From contig NZ_LKKO01000031.1 in assembly GCF_001455965.1 (NCBI RefSeq), forward strand, positions 1-64,000: a stretch of 64,000 nt of DNA, in the 5' to 3' direction. Shown one piece after another: positions 47,256 to 58,623 of this stretch. Position 1 is the stretch's first letter. Each line of letters begins with the position of its first letter. A program made the position numbers and the translations under genes. Under the pieces are notes generated by a model that did not search any database, was not told where the DNA came from, and saw only the letters and a program-made list of their open reading frames with translations. The stretch is from Methylobacterium sp. GXS13. Lineage in GTDB: Bacteria; Pseudomonadota; Alphaproteobacteria; Rhizobiales; Beijerinckiaceae.

Positions 47256-48749
47256 ATGCCGCGCCCCGCTCCGTTCCGTCCCGAGGCGGCTGACGACCCG
47301 GCCTATGCCGCGCTCAAGGCGCGGATCATCGCGCGCACCGGCCACCACTATTACATCGACAAGGACGAGCTGCTGATCGAGCGCCTGCGCCGACGCTTCC
47401 GGGCCAATGCGGTCGCCGATTGCGCCGCCTACACCGCGCTCCTGGCCGACCGGTCCAAGGGCGAGGCGGAATGGTCCCAGCTCGAGGCCGAGATCACCGT
47501 CGGCGAGACCTTCTTCTTCCGGTACGCGGAGCAGTTCCAGGCCCTGCGCCAGACGATCCTGCCGGCGCTGATCGCGGCGCGCAGCCTCGACCGCACCCTG
47601 CGGATCTGGAGCGCCGGCTGCTCCACCGGGGCCGAGCCCTATTCCCTGGCGATCCTGGTCCGCGAGGCCCTGGGCGATGCCCTGCCCGACTGGCGGATCG
47701 CGATCCTCGGCACCGATATCAGCGTCGAGGCGCTGGCGACCGCCCGGGCGGCCGTGTACGGCCGCTGGGCGCTCCGCACCATGCCGCCGGAGGACCGGCT
47801 GCGCTACTTCACCCGCTTGCCTCCCGCGCCCGGGATCCGCCGGGAGGGCGGCTACGCCCTGCGGCCGGAATTCCGCACCCTGGTGCGGTTCGAGCGCGGC
47901 AACCTCCTGAGCCTGATCGAGCCGAAGCGGCCGCCCGGCGAGGGGTTCGACCTGATCCTGTGCCGCAACGTACTGATCTATTTCGAGGCCGAGACGGTGG
48001 CCGCGGTGGTGCGCGGCCTCGGACGCCGGCTTCGCCCGGACGGCTGGATACTCCTTGGCCATGCCGAGCCGAACCCGACCTTTTCGGGGTTCCTCGATCC
48101 GGTCAGCCTGCCCGGCACCGTCGCCTACCGGCGTCTCGCCGATGCCGTCCCGCCGCCCGTGCCCTGGCCGCTGCCGCTCGCCGTCGAACCGCCCTGGCCG
48201 GCGTCCCACCCCCTGGCGGCGGACCCGCCGCGTGAGCCCGCTGAAACGGCCGTCGCTATTCTCGTTCCGCCCGCGCCCCTGCCCGCCATCGCCGTGAGCC
48301 TCGATCGTGGCGATGACCCCGTGCAGGCCGGCGACCTCGCCCAGATCCGCGCCCTGGCCGATGCCGGCGAGACCGGCACCGCCTGGCGGCTGCTGCCCGG
48401 CGCTCTGGAACGGGATCCGACCGATCCGTCCTTGCGCTTCTACGAGGGCCTGCTCGCCCGCACCCTCGGTCGGGACGTCGAGGCCGAGCGGGCCTTCCGG
48501 GCGGCGCTCTATCTCGACCGGGGTTTCGTCATGGCCCATTACCATCTCGGCCTGCTGCTGATGGCGATGGGGCGTGCCGAGGAGGCCGCGCGCGCCCTCG
48601 ACAACGCCGTCGCGCTGAGTCAGGCCCTCGAGCCGGAGACGCCCCTCCGCGAGGGTGATGGCGCGGTGGCCGGCGAGGTCGCGGCCGGGGCCGCCGCAGC
48701 CCGCACCGGGCTCGGCCCGTATCGCGGCCCAGGCAGCGGGAGCTTTTAA
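47256..48749 (+). CDS. CheR methyltransferase with C-terminal TPR domain (WspC-like)
   Basis: A 497-residue receptor methyltransferase. The N-terminal helical domain holds ALKARIIARTGHHYYIDKDE, and the SAM-binding core has VGETFFFRYAEQF, IWSAGCSTGAEPYSLAIL, ILGTDISVEALATARAAVYG and LILCRNVLIYF. A Pro-rich linker (about 315-345) leads to a TPR-like region (FYEGLLARTLGRDVEAERAF; AHYHLGLLLMAMGRAEEAAR). CheR-TPR proteins of the WspC class differ from classical chemotaxis CheR, and methylate the receptor WspA in Pseudomonas. Its stop is immediately followed by the next start. Confidence 0.93.
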   Translation: MPRPAPFRPEAADDPAYAALKARIIARTGHHYYIDKDELLIERLRRRFRANAVADCAAYTALLADRSKGEAEWSQLEAEITVGETFFFRYAEQFQALRQTILPALIAARSLDRTLRIWSAGCSTGAEPYSLAILVREALGDALPDWRIAILGTDISVEALATARAAVYGRWALRTMPPEDRLRYFTRLPPAPGIRREGGYALRPEFRTLVRFERGNLLSLIEPKRPPGEGFDLILCRNVLIYFEAETVAAVVRGLGRRLRPDGWILLGHAEPNPTFSGFLDPVSLPGTVAYRRLADAVPPPVPWPLPLAVEPPWPASHPLAADPPREPAETAVAILVPPAPLPAIAVSLDRGDDPVQAGDLAQIRALADAGETGTAWRLLPGALERDPTDPSLRFYEGLLARTLGRDVEAERAFRAALYLDRGFVMAHYHLGLLLMAMGRAEEAARALDNAVALSQALEPETPLREGDGAVAGEVAAGAAAARTGLGPYRGPGSGSF

Positions 48750-49322
48750 ATGGACGCGCGCCCGAGCGCACCGGAGCGGAGCCGATCCCGCAAGTCCGAG
48801 CGGGACCTCAAGGCCGAGCGCGCCGCCGCGCTCGCCCGGCGGCAAGCCGCTGCCGTGGGGGCCGTGGACGGCATCGACCACCTCGTCTGCGCCTGCGGGA
48901 CCGAGCGCTACGGGATTCCCCTCGCGGCGGTCGCGCAGGTGCTGCCGATGCGCCCATCCACGCCGATGCCCGGGGCCGTGCCGGCGCTGCTGGGCCTGAT
49001 CGCCCTCTCGGGCCGGATCGTCGGCGTTCTCGGCCTCGCCCGGACCCTCGGCCGGCCGGAGCCGCCGGACGCCGAGCTGGGCGCCGGCCATCTCGTCGTG
49101 CTGCGCGCCGCCCAGGCACAGCCCGTGGCTCTGGCGGTCGACCGGGTGCTCGGGATCGCCGCCGCCCCGGGACCCTCCGCCGCAGGGGCGACAGCCGAGG
49201 CCGACCCCGCCGGGTTGGGCAACGCCGCCGCTTCGGGCTATGCCCCCGCTTCGGCCCGCGACGGCCGACCGGATTTCGTCGTCGTCGACCTGCCCCGCCT
49301 CCTGCGCCGCGTCCTGCCCTAA
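48750..49322 (+). CDS. Second CheW-like coupling protein (WspD-like)
   Basis: A 190-residue CheW-domain protein with an Arg/Lys-rich N-terminal extension (APERSRSRKSERDLKAERAA). The core reads HLVCACGTERYGIPLAAVAQ, then [40 protein letters not shown] and a C-terminal FVVVDLPRLLRRVLP. Start ATG 48750 is the base after the cheR stop. Two non-identical CheW proteins flanking CheR is the Wsp arrangement (WspB-C-D). Confidence 0.88.
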   Translation: MDARPSAPERSRSRKSERDLKAERAAALARRQAAAVGAVDGIDHLVCACGTERYGIPLAAVAQVLPMRPSTPMPGAVPALLGLIALSGRIVGVLGLARTLGRPEPPDAELGAGHLVVLRAAQAQPVALAVDRVLGIAAAPGPSAAGATAEADPAGLGNAAASGYAPASARDGRPDFVVVDLPRLLRRVLP

Positions 49323-49370
49323 CGCCCTGATCCGCGCATCCGCGCCCCACCACCGGAGTTAGCCCCGACC

Positions 49371-51044
49371 GTGACGTTCTCGATCGGAAGACGCATCCTC
49401 CTCGGCTTCGTCGCCGTCACGGTGGTGATCGTGGCGCTCGGCTTCTACGCGCTGGAGCAGATCGGGGCGGTGCGCGACACCACCGACGCCATCGTCCGGC
49501 GCGACATGTCGGTGCTGCGCCAGCTCGACGATCTGGGCAACCAGGCCCGCGACCTGGGGCTCCTGCGCCGCAACGCCGTGATCGCGATGCTGTCGCAGGC
49601 GCAAGGCCGGCCGGCGCGCGCCGACGACAACGTGGCGGCGTGGCGCCAGACCGCCGCCAAGGTCGAGGCCGGCCTCGCCACCACGGTCCAGCTCGCCAGC
49701 GAGTACCGGACGATCTCGATCTCCGCCGAGCGCAACGCCGCCTGGGACCGGATCGCCGCGGCGGCCACCGAGGTGCAGCGCTCGTTCCGGGATGTCCGGA
49801 GCGTGAGCGAGGCGCAGTTCGCCGCCATCGCCAACCAGGATGTCGCCGCCGTCGAGGCGCGCAACGACGAGATCGGCCGACTGCAGGCGCCGTTCCTCGG
49901 CGGCATCACCAATCTGCGCACCCTGCTCGACGGCAGCATGGCCCTGGGACAGCGCGCGGCGCACGAGGTCTACGAGCGCTCGCGCCTCTCGATCTACCTG
50001 ACCCTCGCGGCCGCCGTGCTGCTGGCGATGATCGTCACGTGGCTTATCCGCCGTGCGGTGGTGCGCCCGCTCGAGACGGTGATGGGGTTCGTCGAACGCG
50101 TGGGCTCGGGGGACCTCGCCGGGCAGCTCGACGTGCGCGGCGGCGACGAGATCGCCCGCCTCGGGCGGACCCTCAACGCCATGGTGTCGGGCCTGTCGGA
50201 CCTCGCCCGGACCAACCGGGCGGCCACCGCCGACCTGAACGCCGCCGCCGCCGAGATCCGGGCCTCGGCGCAGCAGCAGGCCGCGTCCGTCGAGGAGCAG
50301 TTCGCCGCCGTGCAGGAGACCGCGGCCACCGTCGACGAGATCACCCATTCCGGCGCCCAGATCGGCAAGCGCGCCACCGAGGTCATCGCCACCGCCCAGG
50401 CCACCGCCCAGACCTCCCGCCAGGGCCTGCGCGCCGTCTCCGACACCGCCAAGGCCATGGACGCGATCCGCGAGCAGGCCGAGGCCGTGGCCGGCAACAT
50501 CGTCAGCCTGTCGGAGAAGACCCAGACGATCGGCGACATCATCGAGACGGTCAACGACATCTCCGAGCGCACCCATCTCCTGGCGCTCAACGCCGCCATC
50601 GAGGCGGCCGCGGCCGGCGAGAGCGGGCGCAGCTTCGCCGTGGTGGCCTCGGAGATGAAGCTGCTCGCCGACCAGGCCAAGGCGGCCACCGGCCAGGTCC
50701 GGGGGCTGCTGGGCGAGATCCAGCGGGGCATCAACACCTCGGTGATGCTCACCGAGGAGGCGGTCAAGCGCGCGGCCTCGGGCAAGACCCGCTCGGACAC
50801 GACGCAGCGGACGATCGAGGAGATCACGGCGCGGGTGGAGGAGAACGTCCAGACGTTCCAGCAGATCGTGGCCTCGACCAACCAGCAGCAGCTCGGGATC
50901 GAGCAGGTGATGGGCGCGCTGCAGAACATCCGCCAGGCCAGCCAGCAAACGGCGGCCGGCACCCGCGAGGTCGAGACCGCCTCGGCCAACCTCACCGAAC
51001 TCGCCCAGGCCCTCATGGCCCTGGCCGAACGCTACCGGCACTGA
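49371..51044 (+). CDS. Methyl-accepting chemoreceptor (WspA-like)
   Basis: A 557-residue receptor. Transmembrane helix 1 is RRILLGFVAVTVVIVALGFY (7-26), the periplasmic four-helix-bundle sensor spans about 30-200 and helix 2 is IYLTLAAAVLLAMIVTWLI (about 205-223). HAMP follows (RPLETVMGFVERVGSGDLAG). The hairpin tip reads SERTHLLALNAAIEAAAAGE, where most receptors have [18 protein letters not shown]: Asn is His and the conserved Arg is Ala. The C-terminus has no CheR pentapeptide. Start is GTG 49371. It lies 48 bases after cheW2 and 14 before the CheA gene. Confidence 0.93.
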   Translation: MTFSIGRRILLGFVAVTVVIVALGFYALEQIGAVRDTTDAIVRRDMSVLRQLDDLGNQARDLGLLRRNAVIAMLSQAQGRPARADDNVAAWRQTAAKVEAGLATTVQLASEYRTISISAERNAAWDRIAAAATEVQRSFRDVRSVSEAQFAAIANQDVAAVEARNDEIGRLQAPFLGGITNLRTLLDGSMALGQRAAHEVYERSRLSIYLTLAAAVLLAMIVTWLIRRAVVRPLETVMGFVERVGSGDLAGQLDVRGGDEIARLGRTLNAMVSGLSDLARTNRAATADLNAAAAEIRASAQQQAASVEEQFAAVQETAATVDEITHSGAQIGKRATEVIATAQATAQTSRQGLRAVSDTAKAMDAIREQAEAVAGNIVSLSEKTQTIGDIIETVNDISERTHLLALNAAIEAAAAGESGRSFAVVASEMKLLADQAKAATGQVRGLLGEIQRGINTSVMLTEEAVKRAASGKTRSDTTQRTIEEITARVEENVQTFQQIVASTNQQQLGIEQVMGALQNIRQASQQTAAGTREVETASANLTELAQALMALAERYRH

Positions 51045-51058
51045 GGGCGGGCGCCGCC

Positions 51059-53308
51059 TTGGCCGTCGATATTCGCCAGCTCCTGCTCGCGGCCTTCGAG
51101 GTCGAGCACCGCGAGCACATCACGGCGATCCGGGCCGCGCTCGGGAGCGCGACGCCGGACTGGAACGACGTGTTCCGCCGCGCCCACAGCCTGAAGGGCG
51201 CCGCCCGCGCCGTCGACCTGCCGCCCGTGGAGGCCGTCGCCCACCGGCTGGAGACGCTGTTCGAGCGGGTCCGTACCGGCGCCCAGGCCCTCGATCGCGC
51301 CGCCGCCAACGCCGTCCAGCTCGCCCTCGACCGGATCGAGACCTACGTGTCCGGCCTTCAGGACGGCGCGGGGCCGGACATGCCCGCCGACGCCCTGTCG
51401 GCCCTCGGGCAATGCCTCGGCCTGCCCGGAGAGGCTCCCGAACCCGCACCAGCCCCGGCCGCCCCTGAGCCCCCCGCGCGTCGCGGCGACCCCCCCGCGC
51501 CGTCCGCCTCAGCGCCGCCCGCTCCAGCCGCCTCCGCCCCGGCGCCGCCTTCCGAGCCTGCCGAACCCGGCGCTGCGATCCTGCGCGTGCCCGGGGAGGC
51601 CGTGGAGGCCCTGGCCCGGGCGAGCCACGACCTGACCAGCACCCTGGCGGCCCAGGCCCCCGCCGCCGAGGGTCTGGCGCGCCTTGCCCGCCTCGCCCGG
51701 GATCTGCGTGTCGTCGCCGAGGCACTGGCTGATAAATTCGAGGCGGAACGACCGGACTTGCGGGCGCTGGCAGCGCGTCTCGGCGGCTTCGCTCGGGATG
51801 CCGCGGAGCTGTCCCGGCGCCAGGCCGCCGCCACCAGCGCGGTCGAGGGCGCGGCGTTCCGCGTCCGTGCCGAAGCCGAGCGCCTCGCCCTGGTGCCGGC
51901 CGAGACCGTCCTCGGCCCCCTCGCCCGCTCGATCCGCGAGACCGCCCGGGAACAGGGCCGCGACGTCGATCTCGATCTGCGCGGCCTCGACCTGCCGGTG
52001 GAGCGCGGCCTGCTCCAGGCCCTGAAGGATCCGCTGCTGCACGCCCTGCGCAACGCCCTGAGCCACGGCTGGCAGGGCCCGGAGATCCGCCGCGCCGCCG
52101 GCAAGCCCGAGGCTTTGGCGCTCGGGCTGGAGGTCGCGGTGCGCGGTGCGCGCCTTCAGGTCACGGTCCACGATGACGGGCCGGGTCCGGACCTCGCCCG
52201 GATCGAGGCCACCGCCCGGGACCGGGGACTGCTGTCCCCCGGGGAGGCCGCCGATCCCGAGACCCTGCTGCGCCTCGTGTTCGAGCCCGGCTTCTCCACC
52301 GCGGAGGCGGTCGATACCCTGTCGGGGCGCGGCTACGGCCTGTCGGTCGCGGCGGATGCGGCGCGCCAGCTTCAGGGCAGCGTCCGCCTGGAGCCGCGCC
52401 AGCCCGCCGGCACCGCCCTGGTCTTCAGCCTGCCGCTCTCGGCGGCCCGGCGTAGCCTGCTGCTGGTCGAATCGGCCGGGCGTACCTACGCCCTGCCGGG
52501 CGGCGCGGTGGAGCGCCTGCTGCGCCTCGACCGCGCCGACCTGCCCCTCGCCCTGGGCCGCACCATGGTCCGGATCGGCGCGGGCGAGGCGGCCACCAAC
52601 CACCCGGTCACCGATCTCGCCGCGATCCTGGGACAGGCGCAGGACTCCGCCGGTCAGGACCCGACGATCCTGACGGCGGTGCTGCTCCGGGCCGGCGGCG
52701 GCCGGCTGGCGCTGGGGGTCGATCGCCTGCACGATGTCCGCGCGCTCCTGGTCCTGCCCGCCCCGGCCTTCGGGGCCGATCCCGGCCTGATCGCCGGCAC
52801 GGCGGTCGTGGCCGGCGACGTCCCCGTGCTGGTCCTCGACCCCGAGGGCCTCGCCGCCCGGGCCGCGACATCGGCGGGCTTGTCGCCCGGAACGATGGCG
52901 CAGGCTCCACGTTCGACGACCGCACCCCGTGCCGCCGCGCGGGCGACCATCCTGGTCGTCGACGATTCGATCACCACCCGGACCTTGGAGAAGGGCATCT
53001 TGGAAGCCGCCGGCTACCGCGTGGTCGTCTGCGTCGACGGTCAGGACGCCCTCGACCGGCTGCGTGCCGAGATCGAGCCCATCAATCTCGTGCTCGTCGA
53101 CGTGGAGATGCCGCGCCTCGACGGATTCGGCCTGCTGAAGGCGCTTCGCGCCGACACGCGCTTCGCCCGGCTGCCGACGATCCTGATGACCTCGCGCGGG
53201 GATGAGGCCGACGTGGCCCGCGGCCTCGACCTCGGGGCCGACGCCTACCTGACCAAGCAGACCTTCGACCAGCGCCAGCTGCTCGACACGATCGGACAGC
53301 TGCTATGA
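51059..53308 (+). CDS. Hybrid CheA histidine kinase with C-terminal receiver (WspE-like)
   Basis: A 749-residue kinase. The N-terminal HPt domain has the phosphorylated His43 in RAHSLKGAARAVDL, followed by a Pro/Ala-rich linker (about 120-175) in place of a P2 domain. The dimerisation and ATPase parts show LLHALRNALSHGWQG (N box), VHDDGPGPDLARIEA and LSGRGYGLSVAADAA (G boxes); a CheW-like regulatory domain (SLLLVESAGRTYALPGGAVE) follows. The receiver begins ATILVVDDSITTRTLEKGIL and has VLVDVEMPRLDGFG. The start is TTG 51059, after GAGGGCGG. The stop overlaps cheB by four bases. Confidence 0.92.
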   Translation: MAVDIRQLLLAAFEVEHREHITAIRAALGSATPDWNDVFRRAHSLKGAARAVDLPPVEAVAHRLETLFERVRTGAQALDRAAANAVQLALDRIETYVSGLQDGAGPDMPADALSALGQCLGLPGEAPEPAPAPAAPEPPARRGDPPAPSASAPPAPAASAPAPPSEPAEPGAAILRVPGEAVEALARASHDLTSTLAAQAPAAEGLARLARLARDLRVVAEALADKFEAERPDLRALAARLGGFARDAAELSRRQAAATSAVEGAAFRVRAEAERLALVPAETVLGPLARSIRETAREQGRDVDLDLRGLDLPVERGLLQALKDPLLHALRNALSHGWQGPEIRRAAGKPEALALGLEVAVRGARLQVTVHDDGPGPDLARIEATARDRGLLSPGEAADPETLLRLVFEPGFSTAEAVDTLSGRGYGLSVAADAARQLQGSVRLEPRQPAGTALVFSLPLSAARRSLLLVESAGRTYALPGGAVERLLRLDRADLPLALGRTMVRIGAGEAATNHPVTDLAAILGQAQDSAGQDPTILTAVLLRAGGGRLALGVDRLHDVRALLVLPAPAFGADPGLIAGTAVVAGDVPVLVLDPEGLAARAATSAGLSPGTMAQAPRSTTAPRAAARATILVVDDSITTRTLEKGILEAAGYRVVVCVDGQDALDRLRAEIEPINLVLVDVEMPRLDGFGLLKALRADTRFARLPTILMTSRGDEADVARGLDLGADAYLTKQTFDQRQLLDTIGQLL

Positions 53309-54368
53309 CGCCCGTCCGGGTCATGCTTGTCGAAGACAGCCTCGTGGTGCGCGAGCTTCTGCGCTACATCGTGTCGCGCGATCCCCGGCTGGAGCTGGTC
53401 GCCGCCGTGGCCTCCGGCGAGGAGGCGCTGTCGAGCCTCCAGGCGGTGCGGCCCGACGTGATCTCCATGGATATCCGCCTGCCCGGCATCGACGGTCTGG
53501 AGACCACCCGCCGGATCATGGCCGAGCACCCGACGCCGATCGTCGTGGTCGCTGACGCGGTGGAGGATTCCTCGCTGCGGATCTCCATGAACGCGCTGCG
53601 CGCCGGCGCCCTCTCGGTGGTCGAGAAGCCCGTGGCTACGACCCATGCCGGCTACGAGGCTGTGGCGGGCGAGATCTGCACGCAATTGCGGATCATGGCT
53701 CAGGTCCCGGTGATCCGGCGCCGGCCGATCGGCACCGAATGGGCCGGTCGCACCAGCGCCGCCTCCTTCGCGCCCCCCGCCGATCCGGTCGGGCAGGCTC
53801 CGAGCCTCCTGGCGATCGGGGCGTCCACGGGCGGCCCGCCGGCGCTCGCCCGGGTGATCGGCGCACTCCCCAAAACCTTTCCGCTGCCGGTGCTGGTGGT
53901 CCAGCATATGGGCGCGGCCTTCATGGAGGGGTTTGCGAACTGGCTCGACAGTGTCGTCGCCCTGCCGGTTTCCCTGGCCCAGGACGGCGAGCGGGCCGAA
54001 CCCGGCCGGGTCTACGTGGCCCCCGGCGACCGGCACCTGGAGATCGGCTCCGGCCGGGTGATGCGGGTGGTCGCGACCGAGGCCGTCTCCGGCCAGCGCC
54101 CGGCCGCCACGGTGCTGTTCCGCTCGCTGGCGCGCCAGGTCGGCGCCTCGGGGATCGGCGTGCTGCTTACCGGGATGGGCGAGGACGGCGCCGTCGGGCT
54201 GGCCGACATGCACCGGGCCGGCGCCCAGACCGTGGCCGAGCACGAGAGCACCGCGGTCGTCTATGGCATGCCGGCGGCGGCGGTGCGGCTCGGCGCTGCC
54301 CGGTCGGTCCTCCCCCTCGACCGGATCGGCGATCACGTCCTGCGGCTGGCCGATCCCGGGGCCCGGCC

Positions 54369-54372
<4 letters not shown>
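53305..54372 (+). CDS. CheB protein-glutamate methylesterase (WspF-like)
   Basis: A 355-residue methylesterase that removes methyl groups from the receptor and is activated by phosphorylation of its receiver. The receiver has Glu10/Asp11, phosphoacceptor Asp56 (ISMDIRLPG) and Lys108, but Ala83 at the position of the conserved Ser/Thr (PIVVVADAVED). The esterase triad is Ser174 (AIGASTGGPPA), His201 (LVVQHMG) and Asp294 (TGMGEDGAVG). It overlaps cheA by four bases and the next gene by four bases, so the three are translationally coupled. Confidence 0.94.
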
Positions 54373-56086
<1,714 letters not shown>

Positions 56087-56090
<4 letters not shown>

Positions 56091-58051
56091 GTGAAGGCAC
56101 GGCAGTTCGAGCATTCTCCTCCGCGATGGACACCGGTTCGGTGACGGATACGCATTCACAGCACGATCACGGGGCGGGGTTCGACAACCCGCGTGGGACG
56201 ATCCTGGCCGTCGACGACGAGCCGGATATCCTGATCGCCCTGGAGGACCTCTTCGAGGACTCCTACCGGGTGTTGACGACCTCGAACCCATCCGAGGCGC
56301 TCGAGATCCTGCACGCCGAGCCCGACATCGCGGTGGTGCTCTCCGACCAGCGCATGCCCGGCCTCACCGGCGACGCATTGCTCGCCGAGGCCCGGGCTTT
56401 CCACGACGCCCAGGCGATCCTGCTCACCGGCTACGCCGACATCACCGCGGTGATCGCCGCCCTCAACCGCGGCGGCATCGTCGGCTACGTCACCAAGCCC
56501 TGGGACGCGAGCCTGCTGCTTTCCACGGTCCGGCAGGCCTTCGAGCGCCACCGCCTGGGCCGCGACCTCGCCACCGAGCGAGCGCTGCTGCGCGGCCTGC
56601 TCGACCACGCCCAGGACGCCATTAGCTTCAAGGACGCGGACGGGCGGTTCGTGCGGCTCAACGCCCGCAAGGCGACGCTGCTCGGCCGGGACGTCTTCAG
56701 CTGCCTCGGGCAGCGCGAGGGCGACCTCCTCGGCGCGAAGGGCGGCGCGGTGACCGAGGCGGATGCCGCCGCGATCCGCATCGGCAAGGTCGCCGAGAGC
56801 CTGATCAGCGAGGGCCCGGTCGGCGCCGAGCTCTGGAGCCACGTGACCCGGGTGCCGATCCGCGACGCTGGCGGCGCGGTCAGCCACCTCGCGGCGATCG
56901 AGCGGGACGTCACCGAGCAGCGGACCCTGGAGGCGCGGCTGCGCCAATCCGACAAGATGCAGGCGCTCGGCACCCTGGCCGGCGGCATCGCGCATGATTT
57001 CAACAACCTGCTGACCGCGATCCTCGGCAGCCTGGAACTTGCCGCCCCGAAGGTGGCCGACCAGCCGCGGGTGCAGCGCCTGATCGAGAACGCCCGCGGG
57101 GCCGCCGAACGCGGCGCCTCCCTGACCAAGCGCCTCCTGAGCTTCAGCCGCGCCCACGACCTCCAGGCGCGGGCCACGGACGTCAACGCCCTGATCGCCG
57201 GGATGAGCGACCTGTTCGGCCGCAGCCTGGGCGGGCTGGTGACCGTCCGCACCGAACTGACCGAGGGCCTGCTCGCCGTCCAGGTCGACCCGGACCAGCT
57301 CGAGCTCGCCGTACTCAACCTGTGCATCAACGCCCGGGACGCGATGCTGGACGGCGGCACGATCACCATCGCCACCCGGCGCCTCGACATCGCCGGCGAT
57401 CCCGAGATTGCCGACGGCTCCTATCTCGGCGTCAGCGTCACCGACGAGGGCACCGGCATCCCCGACGAGATCCTGCGCCGGGTCTGCGAGCCGTTCTTCA
57501 CCACCAAGGCGGTGGGCCAGGGCACGGGCTTGGGGCTCGCCATGGTGTTCGGCCTCGCCCAGCAATCGAAGGGCCGGCTCGCTATCGAGAGCGAGGTCGG
57601 TCGGGGCACCCGGGTCGAACTCGCCCTCCCCTTCGCGACCGAGCTGCCGGAGCAGGCGGCCCGCGCGCAAGGCGAGACCCCGGTGGCGTCCCGGTCTGCG
57701 CGGATCCTGGTGGTCGACGATGACCCGCAGGTCCGGCACGTCACCGCCTCGTTCCTCACGGGCTTCGGCCACCAGGCCACCGAGGCTGGCGATGGCGAAG
57801 CTGCGCTCCAATCGTTCGCCCCCGGCCGCTTCGACCTGATCGTCGCCGATCTCGCCATGCCGGGGATGAGCGGCATCGAGCTCGCCGCCGAGATCCGCGA
57901 CCGCGATCCCGGCCTGCCGGTCCTGATCCTCACCGGCCACGCCGAGGCGATGCAGATCCCGGACGACCTGCCGGTGCTGACCAAGCCCTTCCGCTCCGCC
58001 GACCTGGCGAACCGGGTCTCGGCGCTGCTGGACCGGGTGGGAGGAAGCTGA
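56087..58051 (+). CDS. REC-PAS-histidine kinase-REC hybrid
   Basis: A 654-residue soluble protein. A His-containing N-terminal tail precedes receiver 1 (38-150), with Asp87 in VVLSDQRMPGLTGDALLA and Lys137 in YVTKPWD, the type found in HoxA/HupR-like regulators. A PAS domain (about 172-280, AISFKDADGRFVRLNARKA) is followed by kinase His303 in AGGIAHDFNNLLTAILGS, NLCINARDAMLDGG, GTGIPDEIL and GQGTGLGLAMVFGL. Receiver 2 opens ARILVVDDDPQVRHVTASFL and has LIVADLAMPGMSG. The ATG overlaps the preceding stop by four bases; it is the last gene of the cluster. Confidence 0.9.
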
Positions 58052-58054
58052 ATC

Positions 58055-58144
58055 GTCATTGCGAGCGCAGCGAAGCAACCCAGTGATCCGCACCATTTGG
58101 GGATCGCGCGCTGCCCTGGATTGCTTCGCTGCGCTCGCAATGAC
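58055..58144. repeat. Dispersed palindromic repeat (GTCATTGCGAGCG type), copy 2
   Basis: A 90-base palindrome starting four bases after the last chemosensory gene. The left arm is GTCATTGCGAGCGCAGCGAAGCA and the right arm is its complement, ending TGCGCTCGCAATGAC. The inner sequence differs from copy 1 at 9513-9602 (CAGTGATCCG versus GGGAAACGCC), although GGGGATCGCGCGC is shared. It can fold into a long stem and may end the cluster transcript. Confidence 0.85.
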
Positions 58145-58331
58145 GGGGTTGGACGCGCGACGTGGTGCGAGAGCTGAAACCTCGGAACCGCGGCGCCTCT
58201 GCCCACCGTTCTTATAGGGTAGCTGCATCCCGGGCGAACGCGGGATCCATTTTTTCGGGAACCACTCCGTTGCCGGCTCATTGACTCGCTACGGAGCTGC
58301 CTTGCTCCGGGTTACGAACTGGAGGCGAACC

Positions 58332-58418
58332 ATGAGCAATCACGGTATCTTCCCAGGCAGGCGGCGCGATGCCGACCCGGATCAGGACGATCCGCCCAAC
58401 AGGAATCAGCAGGGATAG
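58332..58418 (+). CDS. Possible 28-residue small protein
   Basis: An ATG at 58332 is preceded by CTGGAGGCGAACC, a good ribosome binding site, and opens a 28-codon frame beginning MSNHGIFPGRRRDADPDQ and ending PPNRNQQG with TAG at 58418. It is hydrophilic, rich in Asp, Arg, Asn and Pro, and has no signal peptide. Its length gives weak statistical support, but the ribosome binding site and the structured RNA and terminator just downstream suggest a real transcript. Confidence 0.35.
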   Translation: MSNHGIFPGRRRDADPDQDDPPNRNQQG

Positions 58419-58420
58419 AG

Positions 58421-58545
58421 GTTTCGAAGCAGCGCGGTCGAGTTCCCGGTCAGGCCGACACTGACCGTCAGGGCAAGCTCCCGCAACGCATCGAAACGTG
58501 GACCCTGCTTCAGGCCCGCCGGCGCAAGCCGGCGGGTTCTTTTTT
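58421..58545 (+). ncRNA. Candidate structured RNA ending in an intrinsic terminator
   Basis: GTTTCGA (58421-58427) pairs with TCGAAAC (58491-58497) and closes a domain holding a hairpin CGGTCAG/CTGACCG (58447-58453 and 58461-58467). A strong terminator follows at 58515-58545. The structure starts two bases after the stop of the small open frame, so it may be a 3' UTR or a separate small RNA. I do not recognise a known RNA family; 6S, tmRNA and riboswitch motifs were not seen. Confidence 0.45.
58515..58545 (+). terminator. Rho-independent terminator, plus strand
   Basis: CCCGCCGGC, loop GCAA, GCCGGCGGG, then TTCTTTTTT: a 9-bp perfect stem with a GNRA loop and a T-run. It shows that a plus-strand transcript ends here although no annotated gene lies within 370 bases upstream other than the 28-codon frame. 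Confidence 0.9.
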
Positions 58546-58563
58546 GGGCTGGTCGGGCGCACG

Positions 58564-58597
58564 AAAAAGCCGCCCCGGATGATCCGGGACGGCTTTT
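58564..58597 (-). terminator. Terminator of the ribosomal alpha operon
   Basis: Read on the minus strand: GCCGTCCCGGATC pairs with GATCCGGGGCGGC-like sequence, followed by TTTTTCG. It lies 27 bases after the rplQ stop. The A-run and T-run on both sides mean it can also work on the plus strand. Confidence 0.85.
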
Positions 58598-58623
58598 GTC
58601 GATCAGGCCGGTGGAGCTTAAGC

